NCBI GenBank assembly: GCA_016281055.1
Contig: JAEEHW010000071.1
Location: 1-50,944, forward strand
DNA: 50,944 bases
Direction: 5' to 3'
DNA from: Prevotella sp.
GTDB taxonomy: Bacteria > Bacteroidota > Bacteroidia > Bacteroidales > Bacteroidaceae
The notes under the pieces were generated by a model that was given only the letters and a program-made list of their open reading frames with translations, did no database searches and was not told the origin of the DNA. Below, one piece after another: positions 34,656 through 43,303 of the stretch (positions within the stretch are counted from its first letter, which is position 1; every line of letters begins with the position of its first letter). Position numbers and translations under genes: made by a program.

Positions 34656-34670
34656 AGAAAGACTCTGAAA

Positions 34671-34722
34671 GATAAAAAACAAATCGGTCATTAGGATTTA
34701 TGCTAGCCTAATGACCGATTTG
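34671..34722 (-). terminator. Terminator between the DASS gene and the CE1-like esterase
   Basis: A 16-bp stem (34680-34695 with 34707-34722) lies two bases after the esterase stop. On the minus strand it runs into GTTTTTTATC. On the plus strand only AGTTAAAAT follows, so it is stronger for the esterase transcript. Confidence 0.75.
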
Positions 34723-34724
34723 AG

Positions 34725-35996
34725 TTAAAATAACCTCGGTAAGAAATCCAACAGATGGCGGCGCCAAACATCCCAGGTGTGTCCGCCATCTGTTTCGTTA
34801 TATATATACTGATATCCGCCGGCATCAAGACGCTGACGGTGCATGGTGACAAGTTTCATCACATAATCCTCCTTGCCGACGGCAATGTAGTACAACTTCG
34901 GAGCAATGGCAAACTGTGTGGCAAGTTTCTGGTCAAGACTGTCGTAAACCACGATGTCGTCGTATTTCTCAAACTTGCGCCCCAGTTTGCTTTCCCATTT
35001 GTTACCAACCACCGGCACCTGTCCGGCAAGGGTCTTGATACCCTTTGTCAGGCTCTTTATTCCTGTAATCTTTTTATCATTAAGGGCATTGGTGGTCTGG
35101 GGAGAAAACAATCCCACATAGTCAAACAGCTGCGGATTGTTTGCTGAGATATACAGCGTATGCAGTCCGCCAAGCGACAAGCCCGCTATGGCGCGGTGCT
35201 GTTTGTCTCCAATCGTGCGGTAGTTCTGCTCCACGTATGTCATCACCTCTACGGGGAAGGCTGCCTCTATCCTACCTGTCATCGACGACACATTGTTTGC
35301 CTTCGCCACTGCCTGCATATAAGGGCTTTCGCCCGGTGCAGCATCAAGGTCGGCATTACCGTTGGGCATGACTACTATCATGGGCTTACACTTGCCGTCG
35401 GCAATCATAAGGTCCATTATCTGTTTCAGCCTGCCCATGGCAAGCCATGCCGTCTCATCACCGCCGGAGCCATGCAGCAGATACAGCACCGGATACTGTT
35501 TCGCTGGATTAGCATCATATTCCGCAGGCAGATATACAGACATACGCCGTTGTGTCATGCCGTTGAGGGTAGAGGGATACCAGGGTTGCTCCACCCTGCC
35601 GTGCGGCACGGGCTGTTCCATGTAATAGTCGGCTGGCCATCCCGGCACAAAGAAATAGTTGAGATACTGGTCTATGTCTCTCACCACATCGTTGTTGCCC
35701 TGCTCGGTCTGCATCAAGCCATCGTCAATCTTGAAATTGTATGTGTACATATCTGGCGGCAGCACCGTACTCATATATACCCATGTGCCGTCAGGCTGCT
35801 TCACCATCTTCTGCTTGCGCAATGCGCCGGAACCCTGCAAAACTACCTCATCGGCCATCGGTGCGAAATATGTGAAGCGCACAGCACCGTTTGACAGCGG
35901 TTCGGCTGCCGTTGCCGTAAGTGAAGAGAAACCGAATGATGTAAGGAAAGAAAGGACAGCAAAAAGCATCCCACTTTTTCTAAGATTGTATTTCAT
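34725..35996 (-). CDS. Exported CE1/enterochelin-esterase-like esterase
   Basis: A signal peptide (about 1-31) precedes an N-terminal beta domain of the CBM48/E-set kind (about 35-130) and an alpha/beta-hydrolase. The motifs are LLHGSGGDETAW (oxyanion), GLSLGG with Ser274, and GGHTWDVWRR with the His near the C terminus. Such enzymes cleave feruloyl, acetyl or other esters on glycans, or siderophore esters. It starts 24 bases after the SprT-like gene and is probably cotranscribed with it. Confidence 0.86.
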   Translation of the reverse strand: MKYNLRKSGMLFAVLSFLTSFGFSSLTATAAEPLSNGAVRFTYFAPMADEVVLQGSGALRKQKMVKQPDGTWVYMSTVLPPDMYTYNFKIDDGLMQTEQGNNDVVRDIDQYLNYFFVPGWPADYYMEQPVPHGRVEQPWYPSTLNGMTQRRMSVYLPAEYDANPAKQYPVLYLLHGSGGDETAWLAMGRLKQIMDLMIADGKCKPMIVVMPNGNADLDAAPGESPYMQAVAKANNVSSMTGRIEAAFPVEVMTYVEQNYRTIGDKQHRAIAGLSLGGLHTLYISANNPQLFDYVGLFSPQTTNALNDKKITGIKSLTKGIKTLAGQVPVVGNKWESKLGRKFEKYDDIVVYDSLDQKLATQFAIAPKLYYIAVGKEDYVMKLVTMHRQRLDAGGYQYIYNETDGGHTWDVWRRHLLDFLPRLF

Positions 35997-36020
35997 AATT
36001 ATACCTGTTTGTTTTCTACG

Positions 36021-36698
36021 TTATTGTTTTGCTATCATTATAGTGTCGCCTTGTCTTACAAGCGGCTTTGCCGTCTTCAGCAACTCTTCCAGTTCCGCCT
36101 GCGTCACCCTATAGGTTTTCAGTGTCTGCACACGGGGAAAGCGGTTGAAGTATGGATTGCGCGACACATACCATTTCTGCTCTGCAATACGCGGCACACG
36201 CTGCAAGGCATCCCAGAAATAAAACAGACGTGTCTTTACGGGTATCACCATCCCCCATTCTCCGTCAGTGAAGCGGACGGCACACACGAAATGCTGCCTG
36301 TCCTGCACGTCAGCCTCACGCTCCTGACTGGTGCGGCGGTGCGACACCGTTATGTTGCGTCCATATCGGGTGTTTATCTCGTTCATGATACGGCGAAATA
36401 CCTTTCCGTGAGGTGCAGTATCCTTTATCTGGTTTGAGAAGATATAGTAATGTATCATCTCATGCAGTATGGTATCTTCCACCAACTGCTCCGGCATGTC
36501 AATCAGCGTACTGATGCGGAAGATGAAATCATGGTAATGCCACCCACCCGTCAACGTGCGCCTACGCTTAAAAGCTATCTGTCCGAGGTATGTGCGCGCC
36601 CTGCTTAGTTGTATGGGCAACGGTTTCAGGCTGCCCCGGAACATCTGCTGATTATACTCGTCGAATTTGCGCTGAATATATTCTATGGTAGCTTTCAT
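36021..36698 (-). CDS. SprT-like zinc metalloprotease domain protein
   Basis: The 225-residue protein has the zinc site HEMIH (79-83) with a third likely ligand His97 in PHGKVF, the SprT/Spartan arrangement. The C-terminal 120 residues hold no zinc ribbon, only a beta-rich region and a helix. SprT-like proteins act on proteins bound to DNA in eukaryotes; bacterial roles are largely unknown. TAATTTTG on the minus strand at 36710-36703 is only five bases before the ATG. Confidence 0.82.
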   Translation of the reverse strand: MKATIEYIQRKFDEYNQQMFRGSLKPLPIQLSRARTYLGQIAFKRRRTLTGGWHYHDFIFRISTLIDMPEQLVEDTILHEMIHYYIFSNQIKDTAPHGKVFRRIMNEINTRYGRNITVSHRRTSQEREADVQDRQHFVCAVRFTDGEWGMVIPVKTRLFYFWDALQRVPRIAEQKWYVSRNPYFNRFPRVQTLKTYRVTQAELEELLKTAKPLVRQGDTIMIAKQ

Positions 36699-36770
36699 GA
36701 CGCAAAATTACAAAAAAAGACGAAATAAAACAGCAAAAGTATAGTTAAAGGGAGTTAAGGTGAGTGAAAT

Positions 36771-36803
36771 AAAAAAGAGTGACAGGGAAATTCCCTGTCA
36801 CTC
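36771..36803 (-). terminator. Intrinsic terminator of the FadL-family gene
   Basis: A 13-bp stem GAGTGACAGGGAA/TTCCCTGTCACTC (36777-36803) is followed on the minus strand by TTTTTTATTTC. Confidence 0.85.
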
Positions 36804-36851
36804 CTGCATAGAGATTCTCTCGAATACTCCTGCTAACTACTTACAAAACAA

Positions 36852-38267
36852 TTAGAATTTATAGTCTATACCTACACCGATTACGTGGTTCGTACGGCTG
36901 TAGGTTTCCTTAGCGTTCAGACCTGGAACACCGTATGCGTTTGTGAGGTTCTTCTCATAGTCGCTGTAGATAGATGTGAAATAGCTCACATTCAGACGAA
37001 CCTTCTCATTGATGTTCCATGCACCACCGAGACCGATAGAATAGCTGTCGCAAGCAAATGAGGTATTCTGCTGATAGTCATCAGTCAGACCATAGTCGGT
37101 ACGCTGACCACCGCAACTTACGGTGAACTTGTCGTTGATGTCATACTCTACACCTGCCAGAATCTCATGAGTGCCGTGTGAAAGTGTCTCCTGACGGTCA
37201 CCACCCATCTTTGCGTTCTTGTCGTCGTACCAGTGATACTCAACAGCTGCACGCAGTTTTTCAGTAAAGTCATAACCTACCGCAAAGGTAAGCAGTGAAG
37301 GCATGTCGTAGCGGGTCTTGGCGTTTGGCAGATAACCAGCAACTTTGCCAGCCATGCCACCGAGAGCAGTTGCCGAAAGTGCTGCAATGGTTGCATCATT
37401 GCCTATCATTTCTGCCATGGCTTTTACATCAGTGCCATTTATATCCAACTGCTTGGTATCGTTTTCTGTCTCTATCTTTGTGCGGAACTCATATTTTACC
37501 GCCACTGTCCATTTGTCCTTGTGGAAGTTAAGACCAACTACTGGTGTGAATCCCCATCCACGCTGTATGCAGTTGAGCTGCAAATCCATCAGTGTGTTAG
37601 TAACAATAAAGTTCCTTAAATTTTCACCAGGTACAGCCGTTACATAACCCTTGTAGTAGCCGTCGTAGTAGTTCACACGAACGCCAACAGCAGCTGACAG
37701 ATAGTCACAGAACTTATAGGCAAAGTTCACCTGTCCACCATAGATGTACTGCTTACCCTTCATTGATGAAAGGAGTGAGAAATCATCCTTGAGGGCAGCT
37801 ACAGGAGAACTGGCTATGTTATTTGTAACCATTGCTGTTACTGGCACATTAAACATTGGCACACCTGCTTCATACTCTACGAAGCCGCCGCTGCCTACGA
37901 TGCCAATCATTCCTGACACTGCCCACTTGTCTTTGTGGTATGTAGCAAACAGGGCTGGTACAATAGGCGCAGAAGCCACACCTTCATATTTTTTATTTAA
38001 ATCATTACCGATAAATCCAGGTATCTCAACATCAATGTCACGGTTCTGCCAAGGCTTCTGGAAGTTGAGTGACAGTTCGAGTCCTTCGTGTCCCCATACC
38101 AGTCCGGCAGGGTTTGAGGACGTACCGTCGATCTCCGTTGTTGCACCGCGTGCAAACATACGGTCGAATGCAATGTGATAGTTTGTGTTGGTCATAAGTC
38201 CGCCAGCCATCGCGGTTGCAGACATAAGGCAGCCGACAGCTGCCATAACAATTGATTTCTTTTTCAT
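36852..38267 (-). CDS. OMPP1/FadL/TodX-family outer membrane transporter
   Basis: A signal peptide (about 1-21, ending AMAG) precedes a 471-residue beta-barrel protein ending in aromatic YKF. The early segment SSNPAGLVWGHEGLELSLNFQ is typical of the FadL hatch region. Members let long-chain fatty acids or other hydrophobic molecules cross the outer membrane. TAACTTTG at 38308-38301 on the minus strand is a likely -7 element 34 bases upstream of the start, but the -33 match is weak. A good terminator follows. Confidence 0.9.
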   Translation of the reverse strand: MKKKSIVMAAVGCLMSATAMAGGLMTNTNYHIAFDRMFARGATTEIDGTSSNPAGLVWGHEGLELSLNFQKPWQNRDIDVEIPGFIGNDLNKKYEGVASAPIVPALFATYHKDKWAVSGMIGIVGSGGFVEYEAGVPMFNVPVTAMVTNNIASSPVAALKDDFSLLSSMKGKQYIYGGQVNFAYKFCDYLSAAVGVRVNYYDGYYKGYVTAVPGENLRNFIVTNTLMDLQLNCIQRGWGFTPVVGLNFHKDKWTVAVKYEFRTKIETENDTKQLDINGTDVKAMAEMIGNDATIAALSATALGGMAGKVAGYLPNAKTRYDMPSLLTFAVGYDFTEKLRAAVEYHWYDDKNAKMGGDRQETLSHGTHEILAGVEYDINDKFTVSCGGQRTDYGLTDDYQQNTSFACDSYSIGLGGAWNINEKVRLNVSYFTSIYSDYEKNLTNAYGVPGLNAKETYSRTNHVIGVGIDYKF

Positions 38268-38403
38268 TATTTTCTTGTATTTTTACTCGATATACCAATG
38301 CAAAGTTACAGATATTTTATTGAAAAAGAGAAAAATGTGCTATAAAAAAGGCGAAACGGCATGTGTTTCGCCAAAAATATGCTATACTGCAAACAATAAT
38401 ATT

Positions 38404-39252
38404 CTATCCAATAAGCCTCTCGCGATATTCCTGAGGCGTGAATCCGATGTTCTTCTTGAACATGCGGATGAAATACGAAGCATCATTGATGCCTATCGCC
38501 TTGCCTATCTCGTTGACAGTCATCTGCGTGCCGAGCAGCAACGTCTGTGCATGCTGCACCTTCTTGCGAATAATAAACTGCAGCGGCGTAATGTTGAGCC
38601 CTTTTCGGAAGGCCTTCACAAGATGCGACTCTGTGAGGCACACACGCTCCGCCAACTGGCTCACGGTAATGGGGTCGCTTATGTGAACTGAGATATACTC
38701 TATCAACTTTACCAGACGCTCGTCTTTTATCACCAGGCGCGGCTGCGAGTGCTTGACGAAATATGACAGAAGAATTTCCACCAGTCCGTGCAACTGCAAC
38801 TGTTCATAGTCAGGCATCTGACGGTAAGCATTGGCATAGTCATGATATGACGGATGGTGGTCGAAGTCCTCAGCCGACAGCGACGGCAGGTTGAGCTGCG
38901 GGTACAGCGTGCAGTAATTCTCGAAAAGCAGCTGCGTTGCATGGTTGGCTTTCACCGAGGTAGGAAACTTGTAAGTGTCGAAAAGCCCCGTCTGCTCCCC
39001 CTGCTGGAAGAACACGAAGAGGTAGTAAAACTCAAATCCCGGGTCGCAGTCGTATGCATGCGGCAGGTAACTGGGCAGCAGATACATGTTGCCCTCCTCC
39101 ACCTGCACCACGCCATCGGGCAGATGCAGCCGCGCATGACCTTTCTTCACATAATATATACGCATGAAAGGCGACGATATGTCGCGGTTGCCCCAAGAGT
39201 GCACGGTGCGTGCATGCCCCAGGTTGAGCACTATGAAATCAGAGTAGTTCAT
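38404..39252 (-). CDS. AraC-family transcriptional regulator
   Basis: The 282-residue protein has an N-terminal cupin-like sensor (about 20-110, VKKGHARLHLPDGVVQVEEGNMYLLPS) and a C-terminal double HTH (about 180-280, with ITVSQLAERVCLTESHLVKAFRKGLNITP and GINDASYFIRMFKKNIGFTPQEYR). This is the sugar-sensing AraC layout. The start overlaps the stop of the patatin gene (ATGA), so the two are one operon; the target is not evident. Confidence 0.9.
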   Translation of the reverse strand: MNYSDFIVLNLGHARTVHSWGNRDISSPFMRIYYVKKGHARLHLPDGVVQVEEGNMYLLPSYLPHAYDCDPGFEFYYLFVFFQQGEQTGLFDTYKFPTSVKANHATQLLFENYCTLYPQLNLPSLSAEDFDHHPSYHDYANAYRQMPDYEQLQLHGLVEILLSYFVKHSQPRLVIKDERLVKLIEYISVHISDPITVSQLAERVCLTESHLVKAFRKGLNITPLQFIIRKKVQHAQTLLLGTQMTVNEIGKAIGINDASYFIRMFKKNIGFTPQEYRERLIG

Positions 39253-40103
39253 GATTGTGATTCTACAAATTCCTTTATCTGCGACATCAGCGAGGATGCC
39301 ATGTCGTGGCCCTGACCATACACACGGCGCATCTTCTTCTCACTCAGTTCGGTACGGCCTATCTTAAGCGGTTCAGACGGATAAATCAGCAGGGCATTGC
39401 CCAGACGTTCCTGTTCACTAATGTATTCCAGTTCAGCGTTATACATCTCATGACGGCGCGCCATCACCTCCCCCACCTTGGGATATTTCTTCGTCAGCTG
39501 CTTTATTATCCATATCAGCTTTGTCTTCTTCTTGAAGAAATCGCGCGGCTGAGTCAGCACCACCACATTGCGTCCATAGCCCATCTGCTGGAAAGCCTTC
39601 AGCGGTATGGCATCAACCATTCCGCCGTCGAGCATCACCATGCCGTCCACCTCGACCGGATGTGATATGGCAGGCATGGAGGCCGAGGCACGCATCCACT
39701 CCAGCTCATGGTGGGTGAAATCATGCATCTGGTGATATACCGGTTCGCCCGTGATGATATCCGTCGCCACGAGCCAGAACTCCATGGGATTCCTGCGGAA
39801 AGCCTCACCATCGAATGGGTCGATGTCGAACGGCACCACATGGTATGAGAAATCCGCCCCCACGATGTCGCCCGTCTTCAGTAGCGACCGCCATCCCATG
39901 TAGCGAGGGTCATTGCGCAGTTTTATGTTGTATCGCAGGGCGCGTCCGTGCTGCCCCGACTTGAAGTTGCATCCAAACAATGCGCCTGCCGACACGCCAA
40001 TCATGCCGTCAAACGTCACCTTTTCTTCAAGCATTGCATCGATGACGCCACTGGTAAACATGCCACGCAGTCCGCCACCTTCGAGTACTAATCCAGTTTT
40101 CAA
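39249..40103 (-). CDS. Patatin-like phospholipase
   Basis: The 284-residue protein has the oxyanion loop GGGLRG (9-14), the nucleophile GVSAG with Ser38, and the Asp of MLDGG (Asp159). These make the complete Ser-Asp dyad of patatin lipases. There is no signal peptide, so it should act on lipids or acyl esters from the cytoplasmic side. It has its own consensus promoter and is followed by the AraC regulator. Confidence 0.9.
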   Translation of the reverse strand: MKTGLVLEGGGLRGMFTSGVIDAMLEEKVTFDGMIGVSAGALFGCNFKSGQHGRALRYNIKLRNDPRYMGWRSLLKTGDIVGADFSYHVVPFDIDPFDGEAFRRNPMEFWLVATDIITGEPVYHQMHDFTHHELEWMRASASMPAISHPVEVDGMVMLDGGMVDAIPLKAFQQMGYGRNVVVLTQPRDFFKKKTKLIWIIKQLTKKYPKVGEVMARRHEMYNAELEYISEQERLGNALLIYPSEPLKIGRTELSEKKMRRVYGQGHDMASSLMSQIKEFVESQS

Positions 40104-40126
40104 AATTTAAAAAATTTATGCTTTTG

Positions 40127-40157
40127 CAAAAGTACAATTTTTTTTTTGAATTACAAA
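40127..40157 (-). promoter_or_regulatory. Promoter of the patatin-AraC operon
   Basis: Minus strand: TTTG (40157-40154), 19 bp, TACTTTTG (40134-40127). Confidence 0.75.
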
Positions 40158-40207
40158 GAAAATCGCAAAAAAGTCATTCTCAATTTTGACTGCAAACACA
40201 TCGCACC

Positions 40208-40292
40208 GTAAAAGCTATCATATTACATGGTAAAAGCTATCGTATTACACTGTAAAAGCTATCATATTACAGTGCAATATGATAGCTTTTAC
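40208..40292 (+). repeat. Tandem 22-bp array, GTAAAAGCTATC type
   Basis: Three contiguous 22-bp units (40208, 40230, 40252) have the core GTAAAAGCTATCATATTAC plus three further bases; the middle one has one substitution. An inverted partial unit follows at 40274-40292. The same units occur at 5964-6036 and 20344-20431. Confidence 0.85.
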
Positions 40293-40370
40293 GACACCTT
40301 TGCAATCCGCTGACAAACAATTACTTATCTTTCCTGCCATCTTCTTCGTCAGAAAAACACCTCCAAAACA

Positions 40371-40402
40371 TTTGCCTATCTCAGATAAAATTACTATCTT
40401 TG
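40371..40402 (+). promoter_or_regulatory. Promoter of the surface polysaccharide locus
   Basis: TTTG (40371-40374), 20 bp, TATCTTTG (40395-40402). It starts a leader of about 270 bases. Confidence 0.75.
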
Positions 40403-40404
40403 CA

Positions 40405-40676
40405 TGATAAAGTGTGTGTCATTTTTCGCAAGTGATACATTGCCCGCTCTTTAACCGCTTTTACCTTAGGATGTTACACACGTCCCAAGGAATGTTGGCG
40501 TGTATTATGTAAGGAAAAGAAATAGAGAGTAGTATCTGTTCTGGAAAAGGACACCATACAAAATACAATACGTGAGGGAAGAGGATTAAAAAGAAAGACT
40601 GAAATCACGAGATAAAAAACAGAAGGTAAGGTCTGACTTATTAATAATCATAGTGATTATTAATCATAGAAAGAAT
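40405..40676 (+). promoter_or_regulatory. Long leader of the polysaccharide locus
   Basis: No ORF is present. An imperfect hairpin covers 40458-40519: CTTTT/AAAAG, CCTTA/TAAGG, ACACG/CGTGT and CCAA/TTGG around a GGAATG loop. A 9-bp palindrome TAATAATCA-TAG-TGATTATTA (40642-40662) sits 14 bases before the first start codon. Long leaders upstream of Bacteroidetes capsule loci often mediate antitermination; here no UpxY gene is at the front. Confidence 0.55.
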
Positions 40677-41603
40677 ATGAATAGGATTGTTTACATTGAC
40701 GTGATAAAATTTATCGCTATATCTTTGGTAATAACATATCATTGTCATTGTTTTGATAACAATGTGGTCTCTGCAGCAATTTTGAGTATGTGTTGCCCTT
40801 TGTTTTTTGCAGTTAATGGCAGTCTGCTATTAAGGAAGAACAGAGAATACAGGTATTACGTTCCAAAGTTGTTGAAAATATTGTTCCTAATACTCTTTTG
40901 GGGCACAATATCAAATGTTGCACATGTGGTGATATACAATGAACCTTACTCCATAAAGCAATGTCTTATAGACGTATATAATTTACGAATGGATTATTGT
41001 AACCATTTATGGTTCCTGTTTACATTGTTTATCTTGTATCTTTTATATCCTTTGTTAAGACCTATTTTGAGAGACAGGAAAGTATTATTTATATCGCTAA
41101 TAGTCATCTGTTGCTTCTCATTATATGGAATATATCCATTCTTTAAGAGAATGAATCCGATTCAAGGATGGCATAGTTATTCATTGGCATATTCCGTTGG
41201 AGGGTACGCAATTTTAAAGACATATGAAGTTAAATCTAAAATGATACTTTTTGTGGCATTTCTTTTTGGAATAATTTGCCAAGCATTGTTTAACCATTAT
41301 TATGTTTGCGATGATTCCGTATTTGTGGGCTATATGACACCATTTACTTTTGTTACTACGTTAAGTCTGATAAAACTTTTTTCCATGATACAATGGAAGG
41401 AACACACCGTGATTGATTTTATAGCGCACAACACATTAGGTATATATTTAGTGCATTGGAGTCTGGCAATGTTTCTTGTCGCAAAATACAACATAACTCC
41501 ATATGTGTATTTTTATCCTGTTCTGATTATGATTGTCAGTTGCGTTATATGTTGGCTGATGAATAAAAACAAGGTAACGAGGTGGTTAATCAATTTGAAT
41601 TGA
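40677..41603 (+). CDS. Membrane acyltransferase, acyltransferase-3 family
   Basis: The ATG at 40677 is chosen over GTG at 40653, which lies inside the palindrome and adds a hydrophilic tail. The 308-residue protein has about ten membrane helices and the family opening MNRIVYIDVIKFIAISLVITYHC, with the conserved His of helix 1. Such enzymes O-acetylate or succinylate surface glycans. First gene of the polysaccharide locus, at the end of the long leader. Confidence 0.85.
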   Translation: MNRIVYIDVIKFIAISLVITYHCHCFDNNVVSAAILSMCCPLFFAVNGSLLLRKNREYRYYVPKLLKILFLILFWGTISNVAHVVIYNEPYSIKQCLIDVYNLRMDYCNHLWFLFTLFILYLLYPLLRPILRDRKVLFISLIVICCFSLYGIYPFFKRMNPIQGWHSYSLAYSVGGYAILKTYEVKSKMILFVAFLFGIICQALFNHYYVCDDSVFVGYMTPFTFVTTLSLIKLFSMIQWKEHTVIDFIAHNTLGIYLVHWSLAMFLVAKYNITPYVYFYPVLIMIVSCVICWLMNKNKVTRWLINLN

Positions 41604-41627
41604 AATACAAATAATCGCAAGTTTTTA

Positions 41628-42296
41628 TTGAAAAACGTATCAATAGGGAGACATGTGGATATAAGCAAAAAAAAAATACAAAAAGCTTACAAGATAATTC
41701 ATGGAATAAAATATAAAATCAGTCGTTTGATTGATATTGTTCACACCAAATTAAGATTATGGGGTAATGGTGTGCAATGTAAAAGTTATAGGATTGTAGG
41801 TATTCCCTATATAGAGACAAGCAAGGGCGGAAAAATTGTGTTTGGCAACAACCTTGATATGAACAACGGAATGATGGCAAATCAGATAGGATTCAATACC
41901 CCGTGCACACTTCGCGCCGAAAATGGAGGTTCTATCATCATTGGGGAAAATGTGGGGATGTCGCAAACCACGCTCGTAGCCAAGGGAGCGAACATCACGA
42001 TTGGAAACAACGTGAAATTGGGCGGAGGTGTAAAGATATACACCACTGACTTTCACTGCTTAGATTATATGAAGCGCAGAGAGCCAGAAGTTGACATGAC
42101 CAAACGTCAATATGCTCCCGTCACAGTGGGTGATGACTGCTTTATCGGTGCAGGCGTAATTATTCTGAAAGGTGTGAAGATAGGTGACCGTTCGATAGTG
42201 GGAGCAGGAAGTGTGGTAACAAAAGACATACCTGCTGACTGCATTGCAGGCGGAAATCCATGTAAAGTCATCAAGCAGATAGAGGGACAATACTAA
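41628..42296 (+). CDS. Left-handed beta-helix (hexapeptide) acyltransferase
   Basis: The 222-residue protein has hexapeptide repeats (IIIGENVGMSQTTLVAKGANITIGN; VTVGDDCFIGAGVIILKGVKIG) and the C-terminal GNPCKVIK of WcaB/WcaF-type O-acetyltransferases. The likely start is TTG at 41628; no ATG occurs before the conserved part. It is in the same frame as the previous gene, nine codons after that gene's stop. It probably acetylates a sugar of the surface polysaccharide. Confidence 0.85.
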   Translation: MKNVSIGRHVDISKKKIQKAYKIIHGIKYKISRLIDIVHTKLRLWGNGVQCKSYRIVGIPYIETSKGGKIVFGNNLDMNNGMMANQIGFNTPCTLRAENGGSIIIGENVGMSQTTLVAKGANITIGNNVKLGGGVKIYTTDFHCLDYMKRREPEVDMTKRQYAPVTVGDDCFIGAGVIILKGVKIGDRSIVGAGSVVTKDIPADCIAGGNPCKVIKQIEGQY

Positions 42297-42299
42297 AAA

Positions 42300-43268
42300 A
42301 TGTGCAAGCAAGAAATGAAACCGCTGATATCTGTCATTGTACCAGTATATAATGTAGAAGATTATCTGACAAAGTGTCTGGATTCTATAGCCTGTCAAAC
42401 ATACGATAGTTTTGAGACAATACTTGTTGACGACGGCTCAACAGACCAATGTCCCCGCATATGTGATGAGTACAAAGAGAAAGACTCCCGCTTCAAGGTG
42501 ATTCACAAAAGCAACGGCGGGCTGTCGTCTGCACGCAATACAGCGTTGGATATCGTGAAAGGCAAATATGTATTATTCGTTGACAGTGACGACTGGCTTG
42601 AGCCGAATATGCTTGAGATGTTGGTCAACACAGCGATAGAAACACATGCAGACGTAGTAGCCTGCGAACATTACAACAATACATATAATACGGAAACACG
42701 CAGCACCATATCAAGGAACACCTACGAGAAAAAGGTTTTGGTTGACAATGATGATATCTTCCTGCATATCTTAGAGCCCTCCCCCCGTATTCGTTTTGAG
42801 GTATGGAATAAACTTTACAAAAGAGAAATAATCGGAGATACAAGATTCAAGGAAGGACAGATATATGAAGACGTCTATTTTCAACGAGTTGTACTGAAAA
42901 GGGTAAAAAAAATGGTTCATATTGACTGTGCGTTATATAACTATCTCGCCATACGACCGGGGAACACCGTTTCTTCCTTTGACAAAAAAAGATTGTGTAA
43001 ACTCAAAGAACTGAACGAGTACATAAATTCATTCAAGCAAAAAGGACGTACAGATATAGCCAGAATTTATCAGGAATATGCGGCTGAGTCAGTCATTGAT
43101 TTGTACCGCACAGCAGTAAAGAATAAAAAACTTGACAAAGACACCCGCTCTATACTTAAAAGGGAATTCAAGGAGTATTTCAAGGAGGATGGCAACCGTT
43201 CTTTAAGGCATGTTGTGTTTCGTATTTCTCCATCCATATACGATTTGTGTGCCGCTGTATTAAAATAG
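42300..43268 (+). CDS. GT2 family glycosyltransferase
   Basis: The 322-residue protein has a GT-A domain with ISVIVPVYNVEDYLTKC, LVDDGSTDQCP, GGLSSARNTAL and the metal-binding FVDSDDWLE. A helical C-terminal part follows. It adds one sugar to the lipid-linked repeat unit. It starts three bases after the acetyltransferase stop; an internal ATG at 42315 is an alternative start. Confidence 0.92.
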   Translation: MCKQEMKPLISVIVPVYNVEDYLTKCLDSIACQTYDSFETILVDDGSTDQCPRICDEYKEKDSRFKVIHKSNGGLSSARNTALDIVKGKYVLFVDSDDWLEPNMLEMLVNTAIETHADVVACEHYNNTYNTETRSTISRNTYEKKVLVDNDDIFLHILEPSPRIRFEVWNKLYKREIIGDTRFKEGQIYEDVYFQRVVLKRVKKMVHIDCALYNYLAIRPGNTVSSFDKKRLCKLKELNEYINSFKQKGRTDIARIYQEYAAESVIDLYRTAVKNKKLDKDTRSILKREFKEYFKEDGNRSLRHVVFRISPSIYDLCAAVLK

Positions 43269-43303
43269 CCAGTACATAAACCAAAGACAATCCGCAAGAA
43301 TAA

